Notes: generated from the sequence alone by a model not told the origin. DNA of 64,000 bases from Vibrio sp. 10N.286.49.B1 (GCF_002873335.1 NZ_MCUW01000078.1:217617-281616), one strand, 5' to 3'; positions 17,985 through 28,777 are shown, counted from the stretch's first letter. Numbers and translations are program-made.

Positions 17985-18330
17985 CGTAAGTCGTATTCGT
18001 TTTACTTGCTAGTTAAGCCATCAATTTTCAGAGCCCACATTGTTTATTAACGACGTGGGCTTTTTTGAGCGCTTAAAACAGTCATTAGATTAAAGGCAAT
18101 AGCGTTGGAAATATATCAGCGCGAGGTAAATCACATGGTTTACCGAATACGATCCAAAGATGAGTTCTAATGAAAAACAGCATAGGATAATTCAACATTT
18201 TCTTGCTAGAATATAACTTTAGTAACCACACCATGTTGAGATATTACCCATGCAGGCTCGCCTTCATATCGGGATAATACTTGATACACGATATATTTTG
18301 ATGGATTAGAGTTCGTCATAGTGAGGAACG
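17985..18330 (+). other. Gap between MarR and second BCCT genes
   Basis: The gap contains the terminator at 18032-18066 and otherwise AT-rich sequence up to the ribosome site GTGAGGAAC before 18331. I see no small gene and no copy of the TAGAGCTCTA palindrome here; only a partial match (TAGAGTTC near 18307) is visible. Confidence 0.5.
18032..18066 (+). terminator. Rho-independent terminator of the MarR gene
   Basis: AGCCCAC and GTGGGCT form a seven-pair stem around a 16-base loop, followed by six T. Confidence 0.8.
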
Positions 18331-19902
18331 ATGACAAAAGGCATTGATAAGTACAGTATTGACAGTACTGACTATACAATTGGGCAAGATAATGTCCAAA
18401 AATGGGGATTTGATGTACACAATCCTGTCTTTGGGTGGAGTGCAGGCTTTATTGCATTACTGCTCATTTTAGCGGTGGTTGTGGATGCGGAGACCGCTAA
18501 AGCAGCACTAGATGGAATAAAATGGAGCATTATTAACAAATTTGATTGGCTGTTCATGTGGGCAGGCAACATTTTCGTGATTTTTTGCTTAGTTTTGATT
18601 GTTTCTCCATTTGGTAAAATACGATTAGGCGGTAAAGACGCGACGGCGGATTATTCTTTCATGTCTTGGCTAGCAATGTTGTTTGCTGCCGGCATGGGTA
18701 TTGGTCTCATGTTCTGGAGTGTTGCAGAGCCTGTCGCTTATTTTACGGGATGGTATGAAACACCGCTTGGGGTGACCGCGAATACTGAACAAGCTCGAGA
18801 GCTTGCGCTCGGAGCGACCATGTTCCATTGGGGTCTACACCCTTGGGCCATTTACGGTGTTGTAGCGTTGTCGTTGGCATTCTTTACGTATAATAAAGGC
18901 CTGCCACTTTCGATGCGTTCGGTCTTTTATCCAATACTGGGCGATCGTGCTTGGGGCTGGGCGGGGCATATCATTGATATTTTGGCCGTTCTGGCGACGC
19001 TATTTGGTTTAGCGACGTCTTTAGGTCTAGGTGCACAGCAAGCCGCGAGCGGCATTCACCATGTATTTGGTGTCGAATCAGGCATGACCCTGCAGGTTAT
19101 CGTTATTGCCGTTGTGACGCTGCTAGCGGTGGTATCGGTACTGCGTGGTATTGATGGTGGCGTTAAGGTCATCAGTAACATCAACATGATCATCGCTTTC
19201 TTATTGCTGGCTCTAGTCGCTTTAATAGGATATGCCGTTACATTTGCGTCAATCCCTGACACATTATTTGCCTACTTGAAAAACATCGTACCGCTGAGTA
19301 ACCCTCATGGTCGTGACGATGAAGCATGGATGCACGGTTGGACAGTATTCTACTGGGCTTGGTGGATTTCATGGTCCCCATTTGTCGGGATGTTTATTGC
19401 TCGTGTCTCAAAAGGACGCACAGTTAGACAATTCATCACCGCCGTTCTAATTGTACCTACATCCGTGACTATTGTGTGGATGTCAGTGTTTGGCGGCCTT
19501 GCGATTGATCAAGTTGTCAATGAGGTAGGTACGTTAGGTGCTAATGGATTACGCGAAGTACCACTCGCGATGTTCGAGATGTTTGATGCGTTGCCAATGG
19601 GTACATTCCTGTCTGTGATTGCCGTGATACTCGTATTGGTGTTCTTTATCACATCATCGGATTCAGGCTCGTTAGTTATCGATAGCATTACTGCTGGTGG
19701 TAAAGTGGATGCACCAGTAATTCAACGCGTTTTCTGGGCATTTATGGAAGGTGCAATCGCGGTGGCTTTACTTTGGATTGGTGGTAGTCAGGCTATCGAA
19801 GCGCTGCAAGCAGGCGCGATTTCATCGGCGCTGCCGTTTACCTTCATCTTGTTAGCGATGTGCGTTAGCTTGTTGATGGGTATGAGAACAGAACGCACAT
19901 AA
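18331..19902 (+). CDS. BCCT family betaine/choline-type transporter, second copy
   Basis: A 523-residue paralogue of the transporter at 15534, nearly identical in its motifs (DKYSIDxTDYTxGQDNVQKWG N-terminus, GMGIGLMFWSVAEP, WAWWISWSPFVGMFIARVSKGRT). It has 12 predicted helices. The start is ATG 18331 with GAGGAA upstream. The C-terminus is short (MGMRTERT), without the long regulatory tail of BetP-type osmosensors. It lies downstream of the MarR gene but after its terminator, so it has its own promoter. A strong terminator follows at 19928. Confidence 0.94.
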   Translation: MTKGIDKYSIDSTDYTIGQDNVQKWGFDVHNPVFGWSAGFIALLLILAVVVDAETAKAALDGIKWSIINKFDWLFMWAGNIFVIFCLVLIVSPFGKIRLGGKDATADYSFMSWLAMLFAAGMGIGLMFWSVAEPVAYFTGWYETPLGVTANTEQARELALGATMFHWGLHPWAIYGVVALSLAFFTYNKGLPLSMRSVFYPILGDRAWGWAGHIIDILAVLATLFGLATSLGLGAQQAASGIHHVFGVESGMTLQVIVIAVVTLLAVVSVLRGIDGGVKVISNINMIIAFLLLALVALIGYAVTFASIPDTLFAYLKNIVPLSNPHGRDDEAWMHGWTVFYWAWWISWSPFVGMFIARVSKGRTVRQFITAVLIVPTSVTIVWMSVFGGLAIDQVVNEVGTLGANGLREVPLAMFEMFDALPMGTFLSVIAVILVLVFFITSSDSGSLVIDSITAGGKVDAPVIQRVFWAFMEGAIAVALLWIGGSQAIEALQAGAISSALPFTFILLAMCVSLLMGMRTERT

Positions 19903-20289
19903 CGAACGGTTAATGTGGGTGTGAATTAAAAAGAGTGGCAGATGCCGCTCTTTTTTTTTGAATCAAGTGTTCGATAGGCCGTCGAATACAATAATAACTC
20001 GATAGGTATGCTCAATATATTTTCGGGTTATACATAATAAACCCGGTTGTAATATACCGGCATTAATCATCATTGTTCTGAGACTAACATGTCATTTTCA
20101 CCAGCATGTCATTCATTCCTATTGACCCAACGCAGCACGATTAATGATGAAACTTGAATAACGTCAATAAATTAACAGACAAAATATTGACGGTCGATTT
20201 TACAACGAAAGTTGGATATTATCTGCCCGCGACACCTTAAGGACTAACACGATTAGTTGAATATTAAGTTACAAAAAGAATAATAACCT
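19903..20289. other. Gap between BCCT and chemoreceptor genes
   Basis: Besides the terminator at 19928-19959, the gap has a direct repeat CATGTCATT at 20088-20096 and 20105-20113 (17 bases apart), which may be a regulator site. No gene is visible. The chemoreceptor start at 20290 has only a weak AAAGAATAA ribosome site. Confidence 0.4.
19928..19959 (+). terminator. Rho-independent terminator of the second BCCT gene
   Basis: AAAAAGAGTGGCA pairs with TGCCGCTCTTTTT (one G-T pair) and is followed by further T, ten in all. Confidence 0.92.
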
Positions 20290-22173
20290 ATGAAATTATC
20301 ACTAAAGCAAAAGCTTATTACGGCAATGTTGTCTGCCGTGCTATTAATGGCGGTAGTATTAACAATGCTATCGGCAAAGCAACTTTCTAACCAAACCCAC
20401 AATGCCATTTCAAGTCGAGCGAATACAGTATCGTTAGCGGCGGTTGAAGGCATAGGGAACTGGATTGATATTAGAAAAAACATTGCATCAGCATTTAATT
20501 CCTTTTCAGCAACAGAAGACAAAGTCCCATACCTGCAACAGGCTCGAATTTCCGGTGGCTTCGATGACATCTTCTTAGGGACGCCAAACGGTGAGATGTA
20601 TCGCTCACATCCAGAGCGCAACAGAGCGGATTATGATCCGAGAACTCGCCCTTGGTACCAAGACGCTCAAACCGCGAACAAGCAGATCATTACCGAAGCG
20701 TATCAAGATGCCATTACTAACGCGTTGCTTGTGACCATTGCAGAGCCAATAAAAAGCAATGGTCAATTAGTCGGCATTGTCGGTGCGGATGTGCTGATTG
20801 ATCAGTTAGTCGACGATGTCATCAGCCTTAATGTTGGTCATAACGCAAGTGCTATGCTGATTGATTTGTCTAACGGCACTTTTCTCGCTCATGAAAATAC
20901 CGCTTTATTATTAAAATCCACCACTGAACTCAACCCTACACTAACGGCTAGAACCATTAGCGATTTAGCGTCCAGTGGTGAGGTTGCAGACGTAGAAGTC
21001 CAAGGCCTGGATAAGATGTTGTATTTCACTAAGGTGCCTGACACAAACTGGGTGCTGGCCGTTGAACTTGACAAAAATACCGAGTTAGCCGATCTCAACA
21101 GTGCCTTAACCCAATTGATTATGACCTCTGTACTTATCGTTATCTTTGTCGCGGCGATCGCTTCTTGGATGGTGAGTCTACTGGTGACCGAATTAGGCCG
21201 AGTATCAAAAGCGTTGGCTGAAATTGCGTCTGGCGAAGGTGATTTAACTCGTCGTTTGGAGCCCAAAAGTAACGATGAAGTTGGGCAGCTGGCCCGAAAC
21301 TTTAATACCTTTGTGAGTTACATGCATGAAACGATTACACAGCTGACACGCGTCTCAGAGTCGTTATCTGACCAAGCTAAGGATACGGCATCACACGCGC
21401 GCGTTAGAAGCCAGAGAATTCAAACCCAGCAAGATGAAATTAATATGGTGGCTACGGCAATCAATGAAATGGCTGCCGCGACGCAAGAAATCGCTAATAA
21501 TGCCGAGATGACCGCGAATAATTCATCGGAGGCTGTTGAAGCGAGTAATCATGGGGCTGAGCAGGTTTCTGCCACTCAAGGTTCGATTCAAAACCTGGCC
21601 TCTGAGGTCGAGGTTACCACGGGTGTTATCCGTGAGTTAGAAGTGCACGGCAGTAGTATTAATACCATACTATCTACCATTCAAGGCATTGCAGAGCAAA
21701 CCAATTTATTGGCGTTAAATGCAGCAATTGAAGCGGCGAGAGCAGGGGAGCAAGGAAGAGGGTTCGCGGTGGTGGCCGATGAGGTTCGAGTCTTGAGCCA
21801 ACGTACACACGCGTCTACACAAGAAATTCAACATATGATCGAGACGCTTCAAGCCACGACAGCTAAAGCCGTTGGTATTATGGGTGACAGTCGAGGCCTC
21901 GCTGAGACGAGTGTCGATGATGCGAATAGTGCTGCCGCAAGTTTGACGCAGATTTTATCGGCGGTGAGCCAAATTAGTGACATGGCAACACAAATAGCCA
22001 CTGCAGCAGAAGAGCAAGCGTCGGTGACGTCGGAAGTGACACGCAATACGCAAGGGATTCGCGATGTTTCAGATGAGCTTGCAGAAGAAGCGCACGAGGC
22101 GGCACAGCAAGCTGTAGAGCTCTCCGAGCTGTCTCAGAAGCTACAAAGTGAAATAGGTCGCTTTAAAGTGTAA
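20290..22173 (+). CDS. Methyl-accepting chemotaxis protein with dCache domain
   Basis: A 627-residue chemoreceptor. Helix one is about 8-28. The periplasmic double-Cache domain (about 35-275) has the characteristic [22 protein letters not shown] and [13 protein letters not shown] stretches, which in many dCache receptors contact amines or amino acids. Helix two is about 279-300, then HAMP ([27 protein letters not shown]) and the signalling hairpin tip [31 protein letters not shown]. No CheR-docking pentapeptide ends the protein. It stands alone; a hairpin at 22183-22206 follows. Confidence 0.95.
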   Translation: MKLSLKQKLITAMLSAVLLMAVVLTMLSAKQLSNQTHNAISSRANTVSLAAVEGIGNWIDIRKNIASAFNSFSATEDKVPYLQQARISGGFDDIFLGTPNGEMYRSHPERNRADYDPRTRPWYQDAQTANKQIITEAYQDAITNALLVTIAEPIKSNGQLVGIVGADVLIDQLVDDVISLNVGHNASAMLIDLSNGTFLAHENTALLLKSTTELNPTLTARTISDLASSGEVADVEVQGLDKMLYFTKVPDTNWVLAVELDKNTELADLNSALTQLIMTSVLIVIFVAAIASWMVSLLVTELGRVSKALAEIASGEGDLTRRLEPKSNDEVGQLARNFNTFVSYMHETITQLTRVSESLSDQAKDTASHARVRSQRIQTQQDEINMVATAINEMAAATQEIANNAEMTANNSSEAVEASNHGAEQVSATQGSIQNLASEVEVTTGVIRELEVHGSSINTILSTIQGIAEQTNLLALNAAIEAARAGEQGRGFAVVADEVRVLSQRTHASTQEIQHMIETLQATTAKAVGIMGDSRGLAETSVDDANSAAASLTQILSAVSQISDMATQIATAAEEQASVTSEVTRNTQGIRDVSDELAEEAHEAAQQAVELSELSQKLQSEIGRFKV

Positions 22174-22182
22174 TGTTCTTAA

Positions 22183-22206
22183 GTGCTGCATTTTTAAGTG
22201 CAGCAC
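22183..22206. other. Hairpin between converging chemoreceptor and exonuclease genes
   Basis: GTGCTGCA and TGCAGCAC form a perfect eight-pair stem around the T-rich loop TTTTTAAG. There is no T run after the stem on either strand, so terminator function is uncertain. Confidence 0.5.
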
Positions 22207-22288
22207 CATTACGTAGTGTGTTTTAGAGAGAGTGCTGAATAGCGATAGTGATTTTCAACTGCTTTATCGCTATTAAGCTCCTTAGATA

Positions 22289-23008
22289 TTACAGCCAAAC
22301 ATCGTTGAGTACCGTACTGTCATCATAATGATAGGCGATTTGAGCTTGTAACAACTCTGCTGTCGCGACGGCGTCGGTAAGGGCATGATGCGGCAGGTAA
22401 TCTGGGAGTCCATAACGACGGCGAGTCTGCCCCAGTCGCACTGAATCAGCTTGTTTGCCTTTAAGCATATTGATGACGCCACCGGTCATTTTAGTCTGGT
22501 AACTTGATTCAATTTGCATGGTATCGACAACAGGAAACTCTATCCCTTCACCAATCATCCCCTTTAAGGCACTATCAAGGAAGCCACGTTCTATCGGATT
22601 ATAATGAACGACAATAATTTTGCCGGCCAAAGCCTCCAATACATCCCCTAAAATATCTTTAAGTTTTGGTGCATCTAAGATGTCGTTGTGGGTGATACCA
22701 TGAATCACAACAGACTCTTCTTCTAGCGTCGCTTTGGGTCTGACGGTCCAATGCTGTGCTTGGTTTAGTCGAATCCTAGATGTACTGAATGGCACAAGCC
22801 CTATCGATAAAATGCCGTCTTTATCTGGGTCTAAGCCCGTTGTCTCAAAGTCCAAAGCGACAAAAGACACATCTTTCAATAATGTATTGCCACTGGGAAG
22901 GCCTTCGCCATAAAAGCTTTTTAGGCGGGAGTCCTCCATACGTTCTGCCAATGTTTTAAACTTGGCTTGCCATTGTATATTGGGGCCGCTGAATAGTTTT
23001 TTTATCAT
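22289..23008 (-). CDS. 3'-5' exonuclease, DEDDh (DnaQ-like)
   Basis: A 239-residue nuclease of the DnaQ/epsilon superfamily. Exo I motif: FVALDFETTGL (D53, E55). Exo II region: VVHYNPIERGFLD. Exo III region: LPHHALTDAVATAELL with the general-base histidine and final aspartate. It is not fused to a polymerase and is not the replicative epsilon subunit. It follows the cNMP/CBS/DUF294 gene by 26 bases on the same strand. This pairing is common in marine gammaproteobacteria, which suggests the nuclease acts in the same signalling or nucleotide-stress pathway. Its substrate is unknown. Confidence 0.9.
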   Translation of the reverse strand: MIKKLFSGPNIQWQAKFKTLAERMEDSRLKSFYGEGLPSGNTLLKDVSFVALDFETTGLDPDKDGILSIGLVPFSTSRIRLNQAQHWTVRPKATLEEESVVIHGITHNDILDAPKLKDILGDVLEALAGKIIVVHYNPIERGFLDSALKGMIGEGIEFPVVDTMQIESSYQTKMTGGVINMLKGKQADSVRLGQTRRRYGLPDYLPHHALTDAVATAELLQAQIAYHYDDSTVLNDVWL

Positions 23009-23034
23009 AATCCATACCTAACCATAGGCGGTCC

Positions 23035-24924
23035 CTATTTGAAATTGTTGTTGGCTTGATAACGAAATTTTAGGAAATTTTGACCATTACTCAAGACTTG
23101 GAAAGCATCTTTGAGATTGCGGCGTTCAAAATCCGATAAATTTTCTGGCTCGATGTTATTGTCTGGAGCAATGCCCATTTGTACATCCATCGCTTGATGG
23201 CTAATACGTACCATGGAGATAAATTCCATCGCGTCTTTTAGGTCTCGAGCTCTTCCCTTGGGTAGTATGCCAGCATCATGTATATCATCTAATCGCTCAA
23301 AGGAATTGGTCGAGCGAGAACCTACCGCTAAAGCATGGACGCGGATCAGGTCGGCTAATGGCGCGGTTCCTCTACGTTTTAGGTTGATAGAGTTATTGTG
23401 CTGACCATCTTTTTCCATTACAAAGTCTTTGAAAAAGCCCAGTGGAGGTTTGCGGTTTAATGCATTACGAGCGAGGCAGGCGAGGAAGCGGTTATTTCGA
23501 CGTGCGCGTCGTACAATAAAGCTGTTCAGTTGTTCTGCCCATTTTAATTTGCCGTAGACCCCATCTAGGTCAAAAAAGATCGAGGCGTTGAGCAAGGCTT
23601 TCGGATTGGGATCATCTATCCAATCAGAAAAGCAGGCTTCCCACTCTTTTCTGGTCATACGCCATTCAGGGTTGGTCGCCATAATGTCACCCGTGCAATA
23701 GGTATAACCGCAATCGGCGAGCGCATCGCAAATAAATGTCGTGAATGCTTTGAAGTATTCCCCATGCTTTTCTTCGCTGTAGCTGTCATCGAGAATGATA
23801 GCGTTGTCTTGGTCTGTGACCATGAGTTGCTCATCGCGTCCCATAGAACCGAGTGCAAGAAAGCAGTAAGGAATCGGCGCATGTCCCAGCTTTTCTTCGG
23901 CCAGCTCGATAATTCGTTGTTTGAAACTACGCCCAATTACGGACATGGCAGTACCGACCATATGTGCATTGGCATCTTCGTTAACCAAGCGCACGAAACT
24001 ATCGCGAACCTGATCCGACAACTGAGCCAATTCCTCAACAGTTTGCTGTTGAAAAATACTGCTGACTAAAAGCAATGAGTTTTGCGATTCATAACGAACG
24101 ATATCGGTGGTTTCAATGACACCGAGCGGTATCTTATTTTTGACGACTGGAAGGTGATGAACGTTGTAACGTAACATAATGAGCATTGCTTCATAGACGT
24201 ACGCGTTGTGGTCGAGTGAAATGAGGTCGGTTGACATCACGCTAGCTACTTCATCCAGTGGGCTTAGGTTTTGCGCCAGTACGCGAGTGCATAAATCACG
24301 ATCTGTGATAATTCCTACGATGGGTGATGAATCATCTTCATCATTTTCAGTAATATCTGGATTGAGAATAAGCAGCGACGAGACTTGCTCGTCGGCCATC
24401 TGCTTCGCGGCTTCTTGAATCGTTCTGTGACGATCGATGGTCGCGGCTTCGCCAGTGAGCAATGTGCGAACTTTTGAAGTGGTCAAATCATTGGTGTTAC
24501 TGTTATTGGAGACCGTTTGTCTAAGCCTAACTCTATCCTCGACTTCAACAAAGTCCGCAAACGAATCAAAGTTGTCGTAAAGCTCCTGGAACACTTCTGC
24601 CGATAAACAGTACACAAGGGTATCTTCAACCGCTTTTGCTGGAAAACGTACTTTATTGTTGGTCAACAGCCCCATTTGCCCAAACAGATCGCCTTCATCG
24701 AGCCTATTGTACAGCTCGCCCTTACGTCGATAGACCTCAACGACGCCACTTCGAACCATATACAAATCGTTGATTTCGTCGCCAAAATGAACGATAGGTG
24801 TATCTTGTCGGTAGTAGGCGATCTCAATGTGTTGCGAAACATGCAACACGGTTTCTTCTGGCAGTTCATCGAAGGGGGGGTAGCTGGTGAGGAAGTGTTG
24901 GATCTCTATGAGTTCTGCGTCCAT
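23035..24924 (-). CDS. cNMP-binding, CBS-pair and DUF294 nucleotidyltransferase-like protein
   Basis: A 629-residue cytoplasmic signalling protein. Order: cyclic-nucleotide-binding domain (about 15-130, with HFGDEINDLYMVRSGVVEVY and EGDLFGQMGLL), a CBS pair (about 150-285, with VGIITDRDLCTRVLA and HLPVV), a GlnD-type nucleotidyltransferase domain with GSMGRDEQ at 359-366 and DQDN at 371-374, and a C-terminal DUF294 helical domain. The nucleotidyltransferase residues look intact. It is cotranscribed with the exonuclease downstream. Related proteins are thought to modify or regulate partners in response to nucleotide levels; no target is established for this one. Confidence 0.92.
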   Translation of the reverse strand: MDAELIEIQHFLTSYPPFDELPEETVLHVSQHIEIAYYRQDTPIVHFGDEINDLYMVRSGVVEVYRRKGELYNRLDEGDLFGQMGLLTNNKVRFPAKAVEDTLVYCLSAEVFQELYDNFDSFADFVEVEDRVRLRQTVSNNSNTNDLTTSKVRTLLTGEAATIDRHRTIQEAAKQMADEQVSSLLILNPDITENDEDDSSPIVGIITDRDLCTRVLAQNLSPLDEVASVMSTDLISLDHNAYVYEAMLIMLRYNVHHLPVVKNKIPLGVIETTDIVRYESQNSLLLVSSIFQQQTVEELAQLSDQVRDSFVRLVNEDANAHMVGTAMSVIGRSFKQRIIELAEEKLGHAPIPYCFLALGSMGRDEQLMVTDQDNAIILDDSYSEEKHGEYFKAFTTFICDALADCGYTYCTGDIMATNPEWRMTRKEWEACFSDWIDDPNPKALLNASIFFDLDGVYGKLKWAEQLNSFIVRRARRNNRFLACLARNALNRKPPLGFFKDFVMEKDGQHNNSINLKRRGTAPLADLIRVHALAVGSRSTNSFERLDDIHDAGILPKGRARDLKDAMEFISMVRISHQAMDVQMGIAPDNNIEPENLSDFERRNLKDAFQVLSNGQNFLKFRYQANNNFK

Positions 24925-24987
24925 GTGAGGCCTTAATGACTATTTGGTGATCTCGTGATCTAATCATTTAATAGTACACGCAGAAAT

Positions 24988-25015
24988 GAAAAAGGTCAGC
25001 CGAAGCTGACCTTTA
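24988..25015 (-). terminator. Rho-independent terminator of the aminotransferase gene
   Basis: On the minus strand AAAGGTCAGC, loop TTCG, GCTGACCTTT form a perfect ten-pair stem ending in five T. It lies about 110 bases after the aminotransferase stop. Confidence 0.9.
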
Positions 25016-25076
25016 TTTTATCGAAACGTTCTAGATAACATCTTGATTACTTAGAAACTGATGACTCACATCAAGC

Positions 25077-25100
25077 ACGAAAACCTCTTTTGGTTTTCGT
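25077..25100. other. Second hairpin after the aminotransferase gene
   Basis: ACGAAAACC and GGTTTTCGT form a perfect nine-pair stem around TCTTTT, 22 bases after the aminotransferase stop. It has no T run and precedes the true terminator, so it may protect the 3' end of the message. Confidence 0.55.
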
Positions 25101-25121
25101 CACTTACCTTCCCCAAAGTAC

Positions 25122-26312
25122 TTAAAGAACGGCAGCAATACCTTTGCACAACGGTGTCATATTGGATTTTGTCATGCCAGCAACGCTGATTCGGCCAGAG
25201 CCTACAATGTAGATCGCAAACTCGTCTTTTAGCTGATTCACTTGCTCTTTAGACAGACCTGAGAAAGAAAACATACCGTTTTGTCTTTCAATGAAGCTGA
25301 AATCTGCATTGACGCCTTCAGCTTTCAGAGTTTCCACAAAAAGGCCGCGCATTTCTTGGATACGGTCACGCATTTCGGCCACTTCATTTTCCCACTCTGC
25401 GCGAAGGGCTGCGTCGTTTAGAATATAAGTCACAACCGCCGCACCATGTGCTGGTGGGTTAGAGTAGATAGAGCGAATGATGCCTTTTACTTGAGAAAAA
25501 GCGGTTTCTGCGATGTCGTTCGACGCGGCAACTAAAGTAAAGGCGCCGACACGTTCGTTATAAAGGCCGAAGTTTTTCGAGAACGAGCTCGCAACCAATA
25601 TCTCTTTATTGTGTTTTGCAAAAATGCGCAGACCTTGAGCATCTTCTTCTACACCCTTAGCGAAGCCTTGGTAGGCAAAATCAAATAATGGGATAAGACC
25701 TTTATCAGCCACTAATTTTGCTAGCTGTTCCCATTCAGGCAATGTTGGGTCAATACCGGTTGGGTTGTGACAGCAGCCGTGCAGAAGAACAATATCACCT
25801 GCGCTCGCTTGCTCTAAATCCGCAACCATCCCAGCAAAGTCTTTGTCTTTGCTCTCTGAGTTGTAGTAGCTATATTGAGCCGTTTCGATACCTGCTGCAG
25901 CAAAGACACCATTATGGTTAGCCCATGTTGGGTTACTGATCCAAATTTTTGCGCCCGTCAGTTGACGTTTAATGAATTCACCAGCGACGCGTAAGGCACC
26001 CGTACCACCTGGCGCTTGCGCAGTTTTTGCGAGCTTTTGGGTGACGATTTGAGACTCTTCACCAAACAGGAGTTTTTGTACAGCAAGACCATACTCAGCC
26101 GTGCCTTCAATCGTGAGATAAGATTTGGTTTTTTCGTTTTCTAGAAGTGCGGCTTCCGCTTTCTTTACGGTAGCAAGAACAGGGGTCTGACCTTGCTCAT
26201 TTTTATAAATACCCACACCAAGGTTAATCTTCTCAGCTCGAGTATCTTTTTTAAACTCTTCAGTGAGGCCTAGTATAGGGTCAGCGGGCGCGGCAACAAC
26301 TTTTTCAAACAT
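25122..26312 (-). CDS. aspC: Aspartate/aromatic amino acid aminotransferase
   Basis: A 396-residue PLP enzyme that moves the amino group between glutamate and oxaloacetate (or aromatic keto acids). It matches E. coli AspC in length and nearly end to end: [16 protein letters not shown] start, [40 protein letters not shown] lysine in [15 protein letters not shown], and the substrate arginine in [11 protein letters not shown]. AspC and TyrB cannot be told apart safely by eye. The ATG at 26312 is preferred, with GATGAAG upstream. Two hairpins follow. Confidence 0.94.
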   Translation of the reverse strand: MFEKVVAAPADPILGLTEEFKKDTRAEKINLGVGIYKNEQGQTPVLATVKKAEAALLENEKTKSYLTIEGTAEYGLAVQKLLFGEESQIVTQKLAKTAQAPGGTGALRVAGEFIKRQLTGAKIWISNPTWANHNGVFAAAGIETAQYSYYNSESKDKDFAGMVADLEQASAGDIVLLHGCCHNPTGIDPTLPEWEQLAKLVADKGLIPLFDFAYQGFAKGVEEDAQGLRIFAKHNKEILVASSFSKNFGLYNERVGAFTLVAASNDIAETAFSQVKGIIRSIYSNPPAHGAAVVTYILNDAALRAEWENEVAEMRDRIQEMRGLFVETLKAEGVNADFSFIERQNGMFSFSGLSKEQVNQLKDEFAIYIVGSGRISVAGMTKSNMTPLCKGIAAVL

Positions 26313-26521
26313 AATCTTCATCCATGTTAATTGAAGGGGCAAATGTGAACATATTTTGTAACGATAACAGCCTATTTATACCTTTGTAGGCTATACGTGA
26401 CAACCAGATTAAAGAAGAAAAACAAAAATTAGTTTGATTTGAAGCAGAAAAGGTCATTAATTCATTATTTTTACAGTTTTACTTTGTTATCAGTATGGCG
26501 GGAACTTCGATAACGAGAGCG

Positions 26522-26559
26522 ATCCTGAACGGGTAGAATGGGTATGTCCCATTCAGGAT
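26522..26559 (-). other. Hairpin downstream of the small hypothetical gene
   Basis: ATCCTGAACGGG and CCCATTCAGGAT pair with one mismatch on the plus strand, but read on the minus strand the mismatch becomes a G-U pair, giving a 12-pair stem with a 14-base loop. It lies 25 bases after the stop at 26585 in that direction. No T run follows. Confidence 0.5.
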
Positions 26560-26584
26560 TCATTAACATGTTATTTCGTTGCGT

Positions 26585-26884
26585 TTATTTCTTTAGGTCT
26601 ATTTCAGATTCTATTGCTTGGGTTTCGATATCAGGATGTTGATCAAGTTGCTCTTTGAACCAATCATTTAAATGTCTCACCACGGCGGAAACTGCGTGTT
26701 CCTTGGAGGGAGGGATTGTATCAGTTATATTTAATTTTTCTTTAGGGTGTAGCCCTGTTTCGTCTTCCGCAACGTGGAGCCAGTCGGGGTGCCAATAATA
26801 CGGTTGACCATTAGAGGCTTCCCATTTGTGAACGCCATTTGACTCTCCACGATAGTGAATATCTGATTCGGTAAATTTGCTCAT
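26585..26884 (-). CDS. Small conserved-looking hypothetical protein
   Basis: I do not recognise this protein of about 99 residues. It is hydrophilic, without signal peptide or membrane helix. Its first half has a tryptophan/tyrosine-rich stretch (YRGESNGVHKWEASNGQPYYW, HPDWLHVAEDE) that may be a small beta domain. Its second half is an acidic helix (AVSAVVRHLNDWFKEQLDQHP). The start at ATG 26884 has GAGAAGG upstream; the longer frame from 26953 has none. It stands between aspC and asnS with its own hairpin downstream. Coding character and ribosome site support a real gene. Confidence 0.65.
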   Translation of the reverse strand: MSKFTESDIHYRGESNGVHKWEASNGQPYYWHPDWLHVAEDETGLHPKEKLNITDTIPPSKEHAVSAVVRHLNDWFKEQLDQHPDIETQAIESEIDLKK

Positions 26885-27021
26885 TATCATTGCCTTCTCG
26901 TCGTTCGGAACCTTAACGTTAAATGTAGTTTGGTCGCGTGAAAAAACCAACATTAACTATGAGTTGAAAGCGAAACCTAAAGATGCAATTTTGTTCACTT
27001 GAAAACGATGATGCCGACATT

Positions 27022-27049
27022 AAAAAAGGTCACCCAAAAGGTGACCTTT
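27022..27049 (-). terminator. Rho-independent terminator of asnS
   Basis: On the minus strand a ten-pair stem AAAGGTCACC/GGTGACCTTT with loop TTTTG ends in six T, 57 bases after the asnS stop. Confidence 0.92.
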
Positions 27050-27105
27050 AATATTCATTGAAGTGTATTAATAGAGCTTATTAACTAAGCCACAATCAAT
27101 GCTTC

Positions 27106-28506
27106 TTAGAAGTTAGCTGAGCGTGGGGTACGTGGGAATGGAATCACGTCACGAACGTTGCCCATGCCGGTTACGTAAGAGACTAAGCGCTCAAAACCAA
27201 GACCGAAACCAGCGTGTGGCACTGTGCCGTATTTACGTAGGTCGCGGTACCAGCTCATGTGCTCAGGGTCGATACCCATAGCAATCATACGCTCATCAAG
27301 TACATCTAGACGCTCTTCACGTTGTGCACCACCGATGATTTCACCGATGCCTGGTGCGAGTACGTCCATCGCAGCAACCGTCTTGCCATCGTCGTTTAAG
27401 CGCATGTAGAAAGCTTTGATGTCTTTCGGGTAGTTCTTAACGATAACTGGTGCTTTGAAGTGCTCTTCAGCTAGGTAACGCTCATGCTCAGAAGACATGT
27501 CAATGCCCCACTCAACGTCAAATTCAAATTTCTTACCAGAATCTAGTAGGATTTGGATGGCGTCAGTGTAGTCAACTTGTGCGAAATCAGCGTCAACAAA
27601 TTGCTCTAGGCGAGTGATAGCTTGCTTGTCGATGCGAGAAGCAAAGAACTCAAGATCGTCGCGGCGCTCTTCAAGAACAGCGGCGAAGACATACTTAAGC
27701 ATGTCTTCAGCGAGTTTTGCTGCATCATCAAGATCTGCAAACGCAATCTCTGGTTCAACCATCCAGAACTCAGCTAGGTGGCGACTTGTGTTCGAGTTTT
27801 CAGCACGGAACGTAGGGCCGAACGTGTAAACTTTGCTTAGTGCACAAGCGTAAGCTTCCGCATTAAGTTGGCCAGATACCGTTAGGAACGTTTCTTTACC
27901 GAAGAAATCTTCATTGAAATCAACCTTGCCTTCGTCGGTACGAGGTAGGTTTTCCATATCTAGCGTAGATACGCGGAACATTTCGCCTGCGCCTTCTGCA
28001 TCAGATGCCGTGATAAGCGGAGCTGAAGTCCAGAAGAAACCTTGCTCGTGGTAGAAGCGGTGAATCGCTTGGGATAGACAGTTACGTACACGGGCTACTG
28101 CACCGATCACGTTGGTACGTGGACGAAGGTGAGCCACTTCACGAAGGTATTCGATAGAGTGACGTGTCTTAGCCATTGGGTAAGTATCCGCGTCTTCAAC
28201 CCAACCAACGACTTTGACGTCGGTTGCCGCAAGTTCAAAATCTTGACCTTTTGCAGGAGACTCTACAATCTTACCTGTTACTTCAACAGAGCAACCAGTG
28301 GTTAGCTTAAGTACTTCGTCGTCATAATTGTTAAGATTATTAGGGACCACGGCCTGAATCGGGTCGAAACAAGAGCCGTCGTAAATGGCAAGGAAAGAGA
28401 TTCCAGCTTTGGAATCACGACGTGAACGGATCCAGCCGCGAACAGTGACTTCACTGTCTACCGCTAGCTTGCCGCCAAGTACGTCTGTTACAGGCGCGTA
28501 AGTCAT
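27106..28506 (-). CDS. asnS: Asparaginyl-tRNA synthetase
   Basis: A 466-residue class II synthetase that charges tRNA-Asn, the same length as E. coli AsnS. The N-terminal OB fold ([21 protein letters not shown]) binds the anticodon. Class II motifs are visible: motif 2 in [22 protein letters not shown] and motif 3 in [15 protein letters not shown]; the ending [17 protein letters not shown] is typical. The ATG at 28506 is chosen by alignment to the family and a GGAGAAG site; the longer frame to 28575 adds 23 residues with no family match. It is a single gene with its own terminator. Confidence 0.98.
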   Translation of the reverse strand: MTYAPVTDVLGGKLAVDSEVTVRGWIRSRRDSKAGISFLAIYDGSCFDPIQAVVPNNLNNYDDEVLKLTTGCSVEVTGKIVESPAKGQDFELAATDVKVVGWVEDADTYPMAKTRHSIEYLREVAHLRPRTNVIGAVARVRNCLSQAIHRFYHEQGFFWTSAPLITASDAEGAGEMFRVSTLDMENLPRTDEGKVDFNEDFFGKETFLTVSGQLNAEAYACALSKVYTFGPTFRAENSNTSRHLAEFWMVEPEIAFADLDDAAKLAEDMLKYVFAAVLEERRDDLEFFASRIDKQAITRLEQFVDADFAQVDYTDAIQILLDSGKKFEFDVEWGIDMSSEHERYLAEEHFKAPVIVKNYPKDIKAFYMRLNDDGKTVAAMDVLAPGIGEIIGGAQREERLDVLDERMIAMGIDPEHMSWYRDLRKYGTVPHAGFGLGFERLVSYVTGMGNVRDVIPFPRTPRSANF

Positions 28507-28777
28507 GTTATTAATCTTCTCCATGGAGGTAAAAACGCAACCCAATGGCGACTGTTTAAAATACAAGCACGACATTGAGTTGATTATAAATTTCTCGTAA
28601 GAGGGATATATTACCTGTCAATTTTCATGGTTCAACCTTTATTGTGGTTATTCAGCTTTTATTGTTGCCCTTCAGGCTCGTGTTGAGGCCATTGTGTCCC
28701 GTTTTGCTGTTATTTAACGCGTTTTTTACTACGCGACACCATTTTCCTTTAACTCAAGATACGGTTTACCTTTGCCG

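Noticed and set aside
20253..20621. A 122-codon minus-strand open frame over the start of the dCache chemoreceptor gene.
   Set aside because: It is antisense to coding sequence, with no ribosome site or recognisable domain.
22116..22123. AGAGCTCT within the chemoreceptor gene, similar to the MarR-region palindrome.
   Set aside because: It is inside coding sequence, lacks the flanking bases of the 13-base repeat, and is an ordinary restriction-type palindrome.
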